NCBI GenBank assembly: GCA_016795485.1
Contig: JAEUHM010000041.1
Span: 372,001-436,000 of the forward strand
From: Verrucomicrobiaceae bacterium
GTDB taxonomy: Bacteria > Verrucomicrobiota > Verrucomicrobiia > Verrucomicrobiales > Verrucomicrobiaceae
Direction: 5' to 3'
Length of the DNA: 64,000 nt
Positions 59,301 through 64,000 of this stretch are shown piece by piece. A program made the position numbers and the translations under genes. The notes below the pieces were generated by a model. The model was not told where the DNA came from and did no database searches. It saw nothing but the letters and a program-made list of their open reading frames with translations. Position 1 is the stretch's first letter; the number at the start of each line of letters is the position of its first letter.

Positions 59301-61251
59301 CAGTCTTGATTAGCGACGTGGTAAAGGTGGTGTTGTTTGGGATAGCGCCGCTGATGAGGTTATTTGCCGTGTTGGTGCCACCAAGAGTCAATGTCTTGTT
59401 GCCCCCTTGGCTAGCAGTCACTGAAGAAATCGAGACGGGATTGGCTCCGGCTTGGTTGGCATTGATGATCGCGCCACCCGTGCTTCCAGAGAGGTTGATC
59501 GTCTTCGTCGTTTGAAGACCTAGGGCCGTTGCGGCAGTCGCATTACCAATGGTCAAAGTTCCGGTCGTTCCAGCAGTGCCGATATTGATCTGGCCGTTGT
59601 TGGTCGCGCCCGTCTGCATGTTGATGGAGCGGAAGTCGGCAATCTGGATGACGCCGTTCTGCGCATTGACGTTACCGTCAAGAGTCGCCGCCGTGCTCGT
59701 GATATTGAGCGTTCCGGTGCCCTGTTTGGTGATCGAGTGATCAACGCTTGCCGTAGCATTGGAAGCAGTCAGGTTGCCGCTGATAGTCGTGTTGCCGTTT
59801 CCACCAAATACCATCGTGCGGCTAACACTGTCACCATTGCTCCAGAACGCACCAGTGAAGGTCAACGTGCCGCCATTCAAGTTGTTGGTGAACGTGCTAT
59901 TGTTCGTTCCGCCTTGCACCGGAGCAGCGCCAAAGGTGATGTTGTAGCCATTGCGTGCGTTAAAGGTGAAGGTGAAGTTTTCTTCAAAGGCGAGAGCGCC
60001 CAAGGTCAGCGTTCCATTCTGAACAGTGGTGCCCGGGGCGTGATCAACAAAGAGAGTGCCCGCGCCTCTTTGATAGACGTTTGCGTTGGCTGGAGACGCA
60101 CCAGACTGGACAAGAGGAGTGTCCATCATCACTTCCAACTGACCACCATTGAAGTCCAACACCGAACCGCCAGTTGTCGACGTTCTGGTTCCAAGGACAT
60201 TGGGTGTAAGGATTCGAATCGCACTCGTAGCGCCAGTGGTGGCACTGGCACTCAACCGAATGGTTCCGCTAAATCCGCTGGCCGAGGAAGGTGACAAAAC
60301 GAGCACGCCGCCACCAGCTTTCTCCAGGGTTCCCGTCCCAGTTAGCGGACCCGTCAGAGTCACCCTTGATGCGCCGCCTATTTGTGAAGCGCCACCCACG
60401 ATCGCGAAGTTAGTGGCCGCAGCGCCCGGAACATTCAACCCACCCGACAGGGTAAGATTGCCCTGAGCCGACATGAATCGGGTGTTCACCTGGGCTGGCG
60501 CGGTACCAATCCCGACGGCACCACTAATGGTATTGTCACCCACCGAAATCAATGCACCGCCGCGATCTACAGAGGTTCCAAGACCCTGCAAAGAAAGGTC
60601 GCGCGTAAAAGTAACCCCAGAAGAATAGCCACCCTCCAGGACCAACGTGCCGCCAGGAGCGCCGCGCGTTGCCGAGCCAGATACCACCACAGCTGAGGTA
60701 TCAGAACCAAGGGCTGCCGCGTCCGAAATGACAAGCACACCGTTGCTGACGGAAGTTGTTCCCGTATAGTTGTTAGTAGCATTGGTGAGCTTCAACGTCC
60801 CACGACCACTCTTGATGAATCCATCCACTCCCGACAACTGACTCGCAATCGCTGCGAACATGCCCATATCCACCGAAACGCCAGGATTCGTGCCACCCAA
60901 AGTCAGGTCACCGCCCGTCAGCAGGTAACCATTTGACCTAAAGCTCAGCCCGTTAGCAATCAATCCAGATCCAAGTGTGACAGTGCCTGCGGTTCCGGTG
61001 AAGACTGCAGTGTCAGTGTTAAGATTGGGCCAAACCGCCAGGGGATTGGTCCCATCCCACCAATTTGTCAATACAGTGTCCCAAGTGCCAGTTCCTCCAA
61101 GGTTGGTACCGTCTATGCTGTTACCGACATCACTCCCATCAGTATCCCAGTAATAAGTAGCAGCCTGTAGAGGTTGTCCGACTTGCCATGAGGCAAGGAG
61201 GACAAGCATGCACTTGGCGATGATGCTTTTGTGGCGACGTAGCGATTTCAT
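47395..61251 (-). CDS. Giant autotransporter-associated beta-strand repeat protein with PEP-CTERM anchor
   Basis: The product has 4618 residues. The signal peptide (KSIIAKCMLVLLASWQVGQP) is followed by an AATYYWDTDGS start typical of the family. At least 14 beta-strand repeats (PATR/TIGR02601 pattern, GxGTLTLSGANTYTGxTTVxxGTL) spread over the whole length among Thr/Gly/Asn/Ser-rich beta-helix. The end has PEPSRA, a hydrophobic helix and an RRRR cluster: a PEP-CTERM signal for exosortase processing. No outer-membrane beta-barrel is present, so it is not a classical autotransporter. I noticed no cysteine after the signal. A long fibrous surface or matrix protein is inferred. ATG 61251 is preferred to 61320. 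Confidence 0.93.
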   Translation of the reverse strand: MKSLRRHKSIIAKCMLVLLASWQVGQPLQAATYYWDTDGSDVGNSIDGTNLGGTGTWDTVLTNWWDGTNPLAVWPNLNTDTAVFTGTAGTVTLGSGLIANGLSFRSNGYLLTGGDLTLGGTNPGVSVDMGMFAAIASQLSGVDGFIKSGRGTLKLTNATNNYTGTTSVSNGVLVISDAAALGSDTSAVVVSGSATRGAPGGTLVLEGGYSSGVTFTRDLSLQGLGTSVDRGGALISVGDNTISGAVGIGTAPAQVNTRFMSAQGNLTLSGGLNVPGAAATNFAIVGGASQIGGASRVTLTGPLTGTGTLEKAGGGVLVLSPSSASGFSGTIRLSASATTGATSAIRILTPNVLGTRTSTTGGSVLDFNGGQLEVMMDTPLVQSGASPANANVYQRGAGTLFVDHAPGTTVQNGTLTLGALAFEENFTFTFNARNGYNITFGAAPVQGGTNNSTFTNNLNGGTLTFTGAFWSNGDSVSRTMVFGGNGNTTISGNLTASNATASVDHSITKQGTGTLNITSTAATLDGNVNAQNGVIQIADFRSINMQTGATNNGQINIGTAGTTGTLTIGNATAATALGLQTTKTINLSGSTGGAIINANQAGANPVSISSVTASQGGNKTLTLGGTNTANNLISGAIPNNTTFTTSLIKTGPGTWVLSGANSYTGATTISNGTLKLTANGAASTVIADASAITFNANTAAGTAGGTLQFTGVSGTPTTEALGALTPTAGSGTVILTSGGAGAAANLTFASLGTVNGTSTVNLNTSGAAGGTITITGVATSTATTLPGNGHIFINGANFARSNAGVMVTPVYGTDAGFVNAPAALTAANHNLITGSFTSGAVSVSSLKMTNHTLTMSGNLTLGATGSLLQAGGTSSIVSDSGTARLILASAAATNINIRVDGASDVLNIGSGTNPVNIGSAQTGGFTKSGAGKLIFFGTNAQTGTTAINEGTVELNGANARLAALAGTATIVRQNAFLDFNTSVAFAATPTVAALDGAGTIRNVGSTDVTLVQTGAGTWAGTFSETGSGKLNVSKLGTTGAPTWSGTSNYTGVTTIGGTTGLVTIPTIANIGVNSPIGRGDNTDAATNAASLVLAATTGGLSYSGTVSGSTDRLFTLDSGTAGGGGQIANASATNAPLAFTNSGAIVFGPGAIVGQTLTLGGASTADNTFAPQITDNNLLPTSLSKIGAGVWHLVGTSNSYTGLTTITAGGLGAGANNANIPTNSPIVFGGGQLISSGTFTRNLVATATAGNASEVSFTGAGGFAANGDKLIVAIGGLATPTALTWNSGGFVPTGSALTFNSTANSIGEVEFRNAIDLAAGARTIQADDNGSTGSEFATITGVISGATGSGLVKTGSGILQLFGNNTYEGTTTISAGTLTVQSLGNSAVSGPSSIGTTVGANTAAGALLMGNGTTGAGILNYVGVGETSDRLVRMNVTTASNQIHANGSGALILTNVENSVTGAKTLFLRGNNSSGNAITSNLVDNGALGVTIDGGATWILSGNNSFTGVTTVSTGPFGIGHDNAAGATQLALGNSIVFAHGGDRTVNTPLVTQSNNTTAAFTGDYSLTIPNYTNNSGANSNSINNYISAGKSLTIGNLTSNAITASRSLTFNGTGDVNITGNITTSTAFNLNPVWSSTGTLTLSGTASTPWQDTVTAGSLTINSGTLRLGASEVIPNGAGAGSNGNLILSPATGVSATFNLNGNNETINGLTATSAGNITITNSAVGPATLTVGDNNGVVAIGGGSGTYAINNTGGGALSLVKTGSGAMTIGATTSMTYTGSTRFLGGTSTVSAAINGTTGLEVRNSGTIANLNGNLTSPGVITTLVAEGGTTLNLNDGAGSDFANLTTLQLGSTGGTMTTLGLNVGDSATDILTLLTGGTLSLFAGNQVTFNLTDSGLAGGTTYNLISVVDGGLTLGALGISDWLLGATPGGFTSFTLNVTDTLISVTTGSLITNTLYWTGATDNAWNGALNNFSTDKPGTIAAASSPGAGTDVVFMADTIVGGAVSTTLEQNFKINSLTFEQSTTPANTPTSVTIAAGAVATNRLEVAPQVATDGVEISAGGPAAVNISAPFRLGAHQTWTVADAATVLTLSGGLQGDKDVTKAGLGKVTISGAADPTFNTGLNSDFTVNAGTLELTNLTGLGTATNAARVNVATGGTFYYNNATAGTLPLPLTLSGGTLSGGAANHTYSGTVNISGNSFINMRDNASAVVTDPARNITLSGAVSGTGSLTIDSVNTASNGNQFTGTVTLSNAGNTWSGDVNITRGTLTVGANASAAFATNNINFNLFGRTVIQGVNAGTLTRTGTLNMAAAAIAEYQIDNTSGTLTSNYTVDQSGAISLGAGSGLRVFLQDTSSQAVFSGPITLAGNASVSVAGGDADSMLVINSVVSDGGNAYSLAINDDLGGWAQTNTRVQLNAINTHTGGTSLADGILILGNKDALGTGTFTVTGGTLQGSVDLSSGGVGPVANAVVMNGGLTVSGTNNITFGTTLTNSNGNRTLTNSLTGPAALLINEVRLAEAGALAVRTFTVAGAGATTISNVVNNDQNNSLINNQTVNTLMIGSVALSDSALVGRTLTMDGTGLTTVTGLIEDIAGGGGLSGSLTKAGTGTLTLQGANTFTGNVAVNGGFLDFSTVTNISAGASNLGNGTAISLGAGTLRFVGSTNQTTDRPITVTGAGTLSTAGTSGTEISYTGAITAAGNSLTLTGTAATNIGNLSGGITQTGSAADLNVNSGTWNLTGINTFSDDIIVTGATAVLNLNATGTVAHTAGTSNGLYSRTGATINLNANDVNGAANAGGNDFVIVADTGTGAATLDMNTFNFTTLRLDVGQTTAGLTGSILGTGTMTVTTDFNLYSGLIEANLAGAGPVEKFGMGTITLKGDNTNLTSTTAVRIDAGVLELDYTDNNATKLRAATGLDMRGGALTLIGSDTAPTSQAVASLTLASGGSNRIAVTGGSGQTAVLNLGAITRAAAAGTLRVELPSGTQDATNGVITSTAVNAFGTLPGYLTVNDGTGLYFAGKNGTNNIVALASTVSLDASAWTTGLNVTNTGGAYSGTTGLRTINSLAFDNATSGTITVGNTASLDILNGGILLTTNASAGTATITGGRLTSGLTDVVVTHEGAAVLNIASQIGLNQAVTKTGNGVLRLSNTINNFTGATNIQAGTLQVSGGNAIGDTSSVVLADDRQSTLQLLANETIGNLSGGNASAGFGFGTVALGTNNLTIASTASGTYAGVFTGSGSITRNGSSGVGNLLFTGVSGAGYTGALVVNGGLMYVEGAATMDASSLTINKGGSFLISNNGTTRSGTRFLDTMPITLNSADGAWNSEARPSGLAIRTDQNATTNETVGVLTFGSGANYFRGDASGTTGIAGLITSNFVRVNSSTLTARGRNLGGSANDRNFLRIASGTANETAFAGTLVGGLGAAGTKNISIVPWAIGEVTTAALGDANMGNSLMTYVVATGSGSGLRPLDLTTEYNTFATLAGATDNIRESLAADLTGVGMTTINALVVNNSNTAAGTVNVTGNGAGQTLVVTSGTMLFTATAATTGTPAMGVTLGGFDSGISVGGTNEYVIFVQNPTAAAAGGTVTATISSPLSTAADITKSGRGVLVLSGANTAGGGSRKTTLNEGTLEIAGLSNIGGATGGLVFAGGTLRLGAGFVDDISTRTITFLSGGGTIDTNGIDLALAGSLGSGGGGFTKTGAGNLTLNAASTHTGGTTVSGGTVTVGANNATGGGNLTVGAGATLALGANSISHTLVSTTGAGPVITGTGTINASTAFLFTNTVDTTLDAVLAGAGSFFKNQANTLTLNGTSTYTGGTEIQNGTVAVAVLANAGTASSLGAPAAGTDASVIRMGLTNASTGLSYIGSVGASTNRIIALQGTTGGVTLSGNGTGAVDFAGGAAGYFSGAKTLTLSGTSGPSVINRITNVTDGTGVITLAKSGANVWEVYGTSSSYTGQTQVNEGTLQIANADALPVATTLRIGTGATVGTFDTNGFDQTIASLLSQTNSNSLTNSLVVDSGNTFTVTGAVTIGANVDASTTLFAATGGGAFVNNNTGGTFLVGGATGATNENAATADFSGLGSLTLNMGSAGLVRVGDVSTGTGAGANSVLTLAPVSTITAGTLNIGAATTSSLQTLHLGGTTNNINVDTINVGAGDRSSGLLDFAGATGSVQVRGSDGTSRAAFNLINSTFGTGANRTSTVDFTGHSADLLISTLSLAVRTANTGSATATMSFDQGTLDATSLVLASRSSTGTGDATGTLNIAGGTTTIGSVSMAVNTSAGGTVIADMNLSGGTISLGAINMANAGTGRTVTSTLDISGTAAVTLTGNVTRTNGGGTENATINFTGGSLDAGGFSVGSGTAAISFNADAGTLTNLAELNGGTGSGLNKANAGTLTLGNGNTYSSGTTLTTGTIVAANTTGSATGSGAFTSAVGTTLTGDGSIVLGNNINMTVGGNLVVGTVGGVAGSDLSLTSAGTGTIALNGKVSFDIFDGDGDGDNTALPLTADLLSFGSGSTITLGGTLEITNTNALTAWAAGDIWKLFDWTGLSVTGTFSNLTSTQGNFTDLPDLSAFDPDLAWDVSNLYTFGTISVVLIPEPSRAMLLLFGLLALGFRRRRSN
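47600..61000 (-). repeat. Dispersed beta-strand (PATR-type) repeats within the giant gene
   Basis: At least 14 copies of a 25-32-codon unit encode GxGxLxLxGxNxYTGxTTxxxGTLxL. They are separated by 40-300 codons and have diverged, so this is not a simple tandem array. Long open frames on the + strand here are by-products of the codon bias. Confidence 0.8.
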
Positions 61252-61633
61252 GCGCGGTTTGGTGGTTGAAGAGATGACGGAGAGATATTTTTTGACGGGT
61301 AGAACTGACGTTTTTACCAAAAAGCGATTTTTCTGGCAATGAGTGTTTTCGACAAGGTAGGGCGAATGCCTCGGTGTCGTTTATTGTTTGGGTTTCTAAT
61401 AAAAACTGGAAAACCTGGGTTCTGACCGCCCTCTTTGTGGCTCGCGCCAGTTGATTCTCGAATCTTGGTACAGCAAGCCATAGCGCATTTCGACACTTTG
61501 CCGGCACGTCCGTTTGAACCCGACCGAACAAAAATTGTTAAGGCTTTGTAAAAAGTTGTCCACCCGCCTCCCAAAGTGAGATGGTTGTTGCTGTCAAATG
61601 GTCCCCTGGACCGTGTGTGAACCACCTTTCTCA
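61252..61633. other. 382-bp divergent intergenic region
   Basis: It separates the giant repeat-protein gene (minus) from the CpxR-like regulator gene (plus). It holds the candidate promoter at 61311-61339 and AT-rich tracts near 61530-61560 that may hold the regulator's promoter. I see no convincing small gene, tRNA or strong hairpin. Confidence 0.6.
61311..61339 (-). promoter_or_regulatory. Candidate promoter of the giant repeat-protein gene
   Basis: On the minus strand, TTGCCA (-35, 61334-61339) and TAAAAA (-10, 61311-61316) have the ideal 17-bp spacing. The leader would be about 53 nt long. The -35 matches consensus at 5 of 6 positions and the -10 at 4 of 6. Confidence 0.4.
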
Positions 61634-62365
61634 ATGAACGATTCCTTTGCTGAGGCACCTACGCGCATTCTGGTTATCGACGATGATCGGAAGCTCTGCG
61701 GCTTGGTGCGCGACTATCTGACGCCGCTGGGTTATCACGTGGAGATGATTCATTCCGGCCCGGAAGGTGCCGATTTAGCCACTTCCGGCCCCTGGCACGC
61801 AGTTATCCTGGATTTGATGCTGCCAGGCTGTGACGGATTCGAGGTGCTCAAGCGAATCCGGGCAAAGTCGGATGTCCCGGTGCTCATGCTGACTGCCCGG
61901 GGTGACGAGGCAGACCGTATTGTCGGACTAGAGATCGGTGCGGACGACTATTTGCCAAAAACTTTTTCCACGCGTGAGTTGCTTGCGCGGTTGAGGGCTG
62001 TGACACGCCGTGCGGGGCTAGTCAAAGTAGTAAAGAACGAGGCAGCAATCCAGGAACTGGTCGCAGGCAATCTCCGCATTAACCTAGATGCTAGAGCAGT
62101 AGTCCAAGACGGAAAGCCGCTAGTGCTTACGCCCGTGGAGTTCGATCTGCTAGCGGCGCTTGTGAAGGCCAAGGGCAGGGTCAAAACGCGGGAACAACTG
62201 CTAGACTCACTGCGAGATCGTGAGTGGGAGGTATTTGATCGTAGCATCGATGTGCACGTGGCCGCACTCCGGCGGAAACTAGGGGATGATGCACACTCAC
62301 CCCGATTTATCCGCACAGTGAGAGCAGCCGGCTACATGTTTATCCCAGAGGAGCCAGTGTCATGA
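61634..62365 (+). CDS. CpxR-like response regulator
   Basis: The product has 243 residues. The receiver domain has acidic residues DDD (16-18), phosphoacceptor D60 (AVILDLMLPG), T in MLTARGD, and K109 in LPKTF. The residue after this lysine is Thr (T110), where most regulators have a cis-proline. A winged-helix domain follows (LTPVEFDLLAALVKAKG, SIDVHVAALRRKLGDD, IRTVRAAGYMF). The order and sequence fit the CpxR branch that responds to envelope stress. It overlaps the kinase gene by 4 nt. ATG 61634 is preferred over an in-frame start at 61598. Confidence 0.92.
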   Translation: MNDSFAEAPTRILVIDDDRKLCGLVRDYLTPLGYHVEMIHSGPEGADLATSGPWHAVILDLMLPGCDGFEVLKRIRAKSDVPVLMLTARGDEADRIVGLEIGADDYLPKTFSTRELLARLRAVTRRAGLVKVVKNEAAIQELVAGNLRINLDARAVVQDGKPLVLTPVEFDLLAALVKAKGRVKTREQLLDSLRDREWEVFDRSIDVHVAALRRKLGDDAHSPRFIRTVRAAGYMFIPEEPVS

Positions 62366-63933
62366 AGTGGAGGCCTCGATTGCCACTCTATGCAAAGATT
62401 TTGCTGGTTTTCTTAGCCAACATCGGAGTGCTCACGGTTGTGTTGTTTGCCGTGATGCGTCATCAGTTCGGCAGCGGGTTCGGATCCGCTTTGGGGCGTC
62501 TCGCTTCTGACCGTGTGCAGTCGATATCTGAAGGCATTTATGTGAAGCTGGCCAGCACAGACCAAAAGACCTGGACCCCGTATCTCAAAGAGCTGGGCAG
62601 CACCTATGGTCTGAAGATCGCGATCGTGGGGGCCCCTCCCGTCACCATCGTGGGCCATGAACTCAGTGTCCCAGACGCGGTGGTCGCTGAGATGGAAGCA
62701 CTTCGGCCTGCACGTCAGCGCCCAGGTCCAGGTGGAGGCCGCAGACCTCCCCCAGGGCCCAACGAGAATCGATTCCCTCCGGATGATGGCGCTTTCGGCG
62801 CCTTGTTTGAGCCAGTTCCGCCCGAACACGGCCCCGATGGAAGGCCAGAGCCTGATGGGCCCCCTGAAGAACTGTTGCCTATGCGGATGGGCATGTTCAT
62901 GAAGCACCTCCCAGATGCACACCCATCACAATGGATAGGCGCGCTTCTGCCCCCTTTGCGCGCACTCAATCGACCGCCTGGTGCTCCACTGTTTCTAATG
63001 TTTGCGGGCGATTCCGCTACCGGCAACGGCCTGTTCTTTGACCTCAAACCCTGGCTTTGGGGAGTGTTCGGCGCGCTAGCCCTTTCAGCCTTGATGTGGT
63101 TCCCTCTCGTGCGCGGCATCACACGGACTGTGCGCGAGACAATGCACGCCACAGAAGCAATCGCCAAGGGTGACTTCACCGTGCGCGTGGACGATGCACG
63201 TGGTGACGAGTTAGGCAGGCTCGGTCAGGCAGTGAATACGATGGCGGTGCAACTCGATGGCTATGTCCGCGGACAAAAACGCTTCCTCGGCGACATCGCC
63301 CACGAACTCTGCTCACCGATCGCACGCATGGAGATGGGATTGGGCATTCTGGAAGGCCAGATCCAAGCCAATCAACAGGAACGACTCGCCGATGTGCGAA
63401 GTGAAGTGCGAGAACTTTCCGTGATGGTAGGAGAGTTGCTGTCATTCTCAAAAGCCGCTCTGAGCAGAGAGGCCACTCCACGCCAGACCGTTCACTTGCT
63501 TGATCTTATGAGCGCCACTGCCGAGCGTGAGGACATTCCACCCGAGAAACTTCGGTTGAGCATCCCACGCGAGTGGTCCGTCGTTGCACGGCCCGAACTG
63601 CTGAGCCGCGCGGTGGGCAATGTTTTGCGCAACGCCACCCGCCACGCTCCGGAGAGCGAGATCATCGAGATCACCGCTCGGCAAAAAGGTCAGCACGTGG
63701 TGCTCACCATCGCCGACCGTGGCCCAGGCGTACCGGAGGAATGCGTGGCGCGGTTGTTTGAACCCTTCTTCCGCGTGGATGCCGCGCGCACCCGCGAATC
63801 TGGCGGTACCGGTCTCGGGCTGGCGATTGTCAAAACGTGTGTCGAGAGCTGCGGTGGGACCGTCGAAGCGCGAAATCGTGATGGCGGCGGGCTTGAAGTG
63901 ACCATGCAACTCGAAGCCGCCAACGAAGTTTAA
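62362..63933 (+). CDS. CpxA-like sensor histidine kinase with Pro/Gly-rich periplasmic region
   Basis: The product has 523 residues. TM1 (about 12-32) and TM2 (about 232-252) flank a periplasmic part. Its residues 113-187 are a Pro/Gly/Arg low-complexity stretch followed by a Met-rich LLPMRMGMFMKHL. HAMP (GDFTVRVDDARGDELG), HisKA with H314 (HELCSPIARM in place of HELRTP) and HATPase (NVLRNATRHAP, ADRGPGVPEE, GTGLGLAI) follow. It phosphorylates the coupled CpxR-like regulator. The signal is probably envelope stress or metal, which is inference. The next gene encodes an exported protein that might be part of the response. Confidence 0.92.
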   Translation: MKWRPRLPLYAKILLVFLANIGVLTVVLFAVMRHQFGSGFGSALGRLASDRVQSISEGIYVKLASTDQKTWTPYLKELGSTYGLKIAIVGAPPVTIVGHELSVPDAVVAEMEALRPARQRPGPGGGRRPPPGPNENRFPPDDGAFGALFEPVPPEHGPDGRPEPDGPPEELLPMRMGMFMKHLPDAHPSQWIGALLPPLRALNRPPGAPLFLMFAGDSATGNGLFFDLKPWLWGVFGALALSALMWFPLVRGITRTVRETMHATEAIAKGDFTVRVDDARGDELGRLGQAVNTMAVQLDGYVRGQKRFLGDIAHELCSPIARMEMGLGILEGQIQANQQERLADVRSEVRELSVMVGELLSFSKAALSREATPRQTVHLLDLMSATAEREDIPPEKLRLSIPREWSVVARPELLSRAVGNVLRNATRHAPESEIIEITARQKGQHVVLTIADRGPGVPEECVARLFEPFFRVDAARTRESGGTGLGLAIVKTCVESCGGTVEARNRDGGGLEVTMQLEAANEV

Positions 63934-63945
63934 AGCCACTCACCT

Positions 63946-64000
63946 ATGAAGACTTTTTCTCAAGCCATTCTCACCACGTTGGCCCTCATCTTGGGAAGCA
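63946..64000 (+). CDS. Start of an exported protein, truncated by window edge
   Basis: Only 18 codons are present. MKTFSQAILTTLALILGS is a signal peptide N-terminus. It begins 12 bp after the CpxA-like kinase gene, so it is probably in the same operon. In other bacteria, Cpx systems neighbour CpxP/Spy-type periplasmic proteins, but nothing of a mature domain can be seen here. Confidence 0.55.
   Translation, partial: MKTFSQAILTTLALILGS

Noticed and set aside
47507..60466. Many + strand open frames of 100-330 codons antisense to the giant repeat gene
   Set aside because: They follow from the Thr/Gly/Ala-rich codon use of the minus-strand gene, have low-complexity Val/Pro/Ala or Ser/Arg translations and no domain or leader.
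47395..61251. Classical type V autotransporter
   Set aside because: The beta-strand repeats carry autotransporter in their family name, but the C-terminus is a PEP-CTERM anchor and no beta-barrel translocator is present.

Overview
The window reads as chromosomal DNA of a member of the Verrucomicrobiota, most likely Verrucomicrobiales near Prosthecobacter or Verrucomicrobium. This is an inference from gene content: a giant autotransporter-associated beta-strand repeat protein ending in a PEP-CTERM anchor with a PEPSRA motif, a DUF1501 protein, an SHD1-domain protease, a kelch protein with the VPQLINYQGR-type N-terminus seen in this phylum, and many very long secreted proteins. Almost no start codon has a Shine-Dalgarno sequence; leaders are rich in C, A and T. 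There are no rRNA or tRNA genes, insertion sequences, prophage blocks or CRISPR arrays that I could see.

Positions 1-14440 carry mixed housekeeping and envelope genes. They include a truncated outer-membrane-type protein, a secreted leucine-rich-repeat protein and an esterase fused to a propeller-like tail. A minus-strand run (7928 to 3426) has two related membrane-anchored coiled-coil proteins, a small lipoprotein, a secreted beta-helix protein and trpD. Then come a coupled SH3 protein/GH114-like pair, an L,D-transpeptidase lipoprotein, a glycerophosphodiester phosphodiesterase overlapping an acyl esterase, a cupin, an HNH-like small protein and an SHD1 metallopeptidase.

Positions 14487-26541 hold a 1287-residue subtilase, then a shared bidirectional terminator facing rpsB-tsf, a kelch-propeller protein translationally coupled to a second secreted protein, a methyltransferase, and an ABC exporter with an added N-terminal domain and zinc ribbon.

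Positions 26655-41060 are the most interesting part. A czcC-czcA heavy-metal efflux pair has no membrane-fusion gene, and converges on a two-component system. Divergent from that system is a tight four-gene run: a small secreted protein, a 1735-residue secreted protein with eight InlB-type repeats, a monoheme cytochrome c, and a flavocytochrome c sulfide dehydrogenase flavoprotein with its flavin-linking and redox cysteines intact. I propose this run as the candidate undescribed system.

Positions 41327-64000 carry an LTA-synthase-like membrane phosphotransferase, an orphan OppB/OppC permease pair, an Ala/Lys-rich lipoprotein, a DUF1501 protein, the 4618-residue repeat protein (13.9 kb) and a CpxR/CpxA-like system followed by the start of an exported protein. 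All start sites were chosen by reading; no database search was possible.
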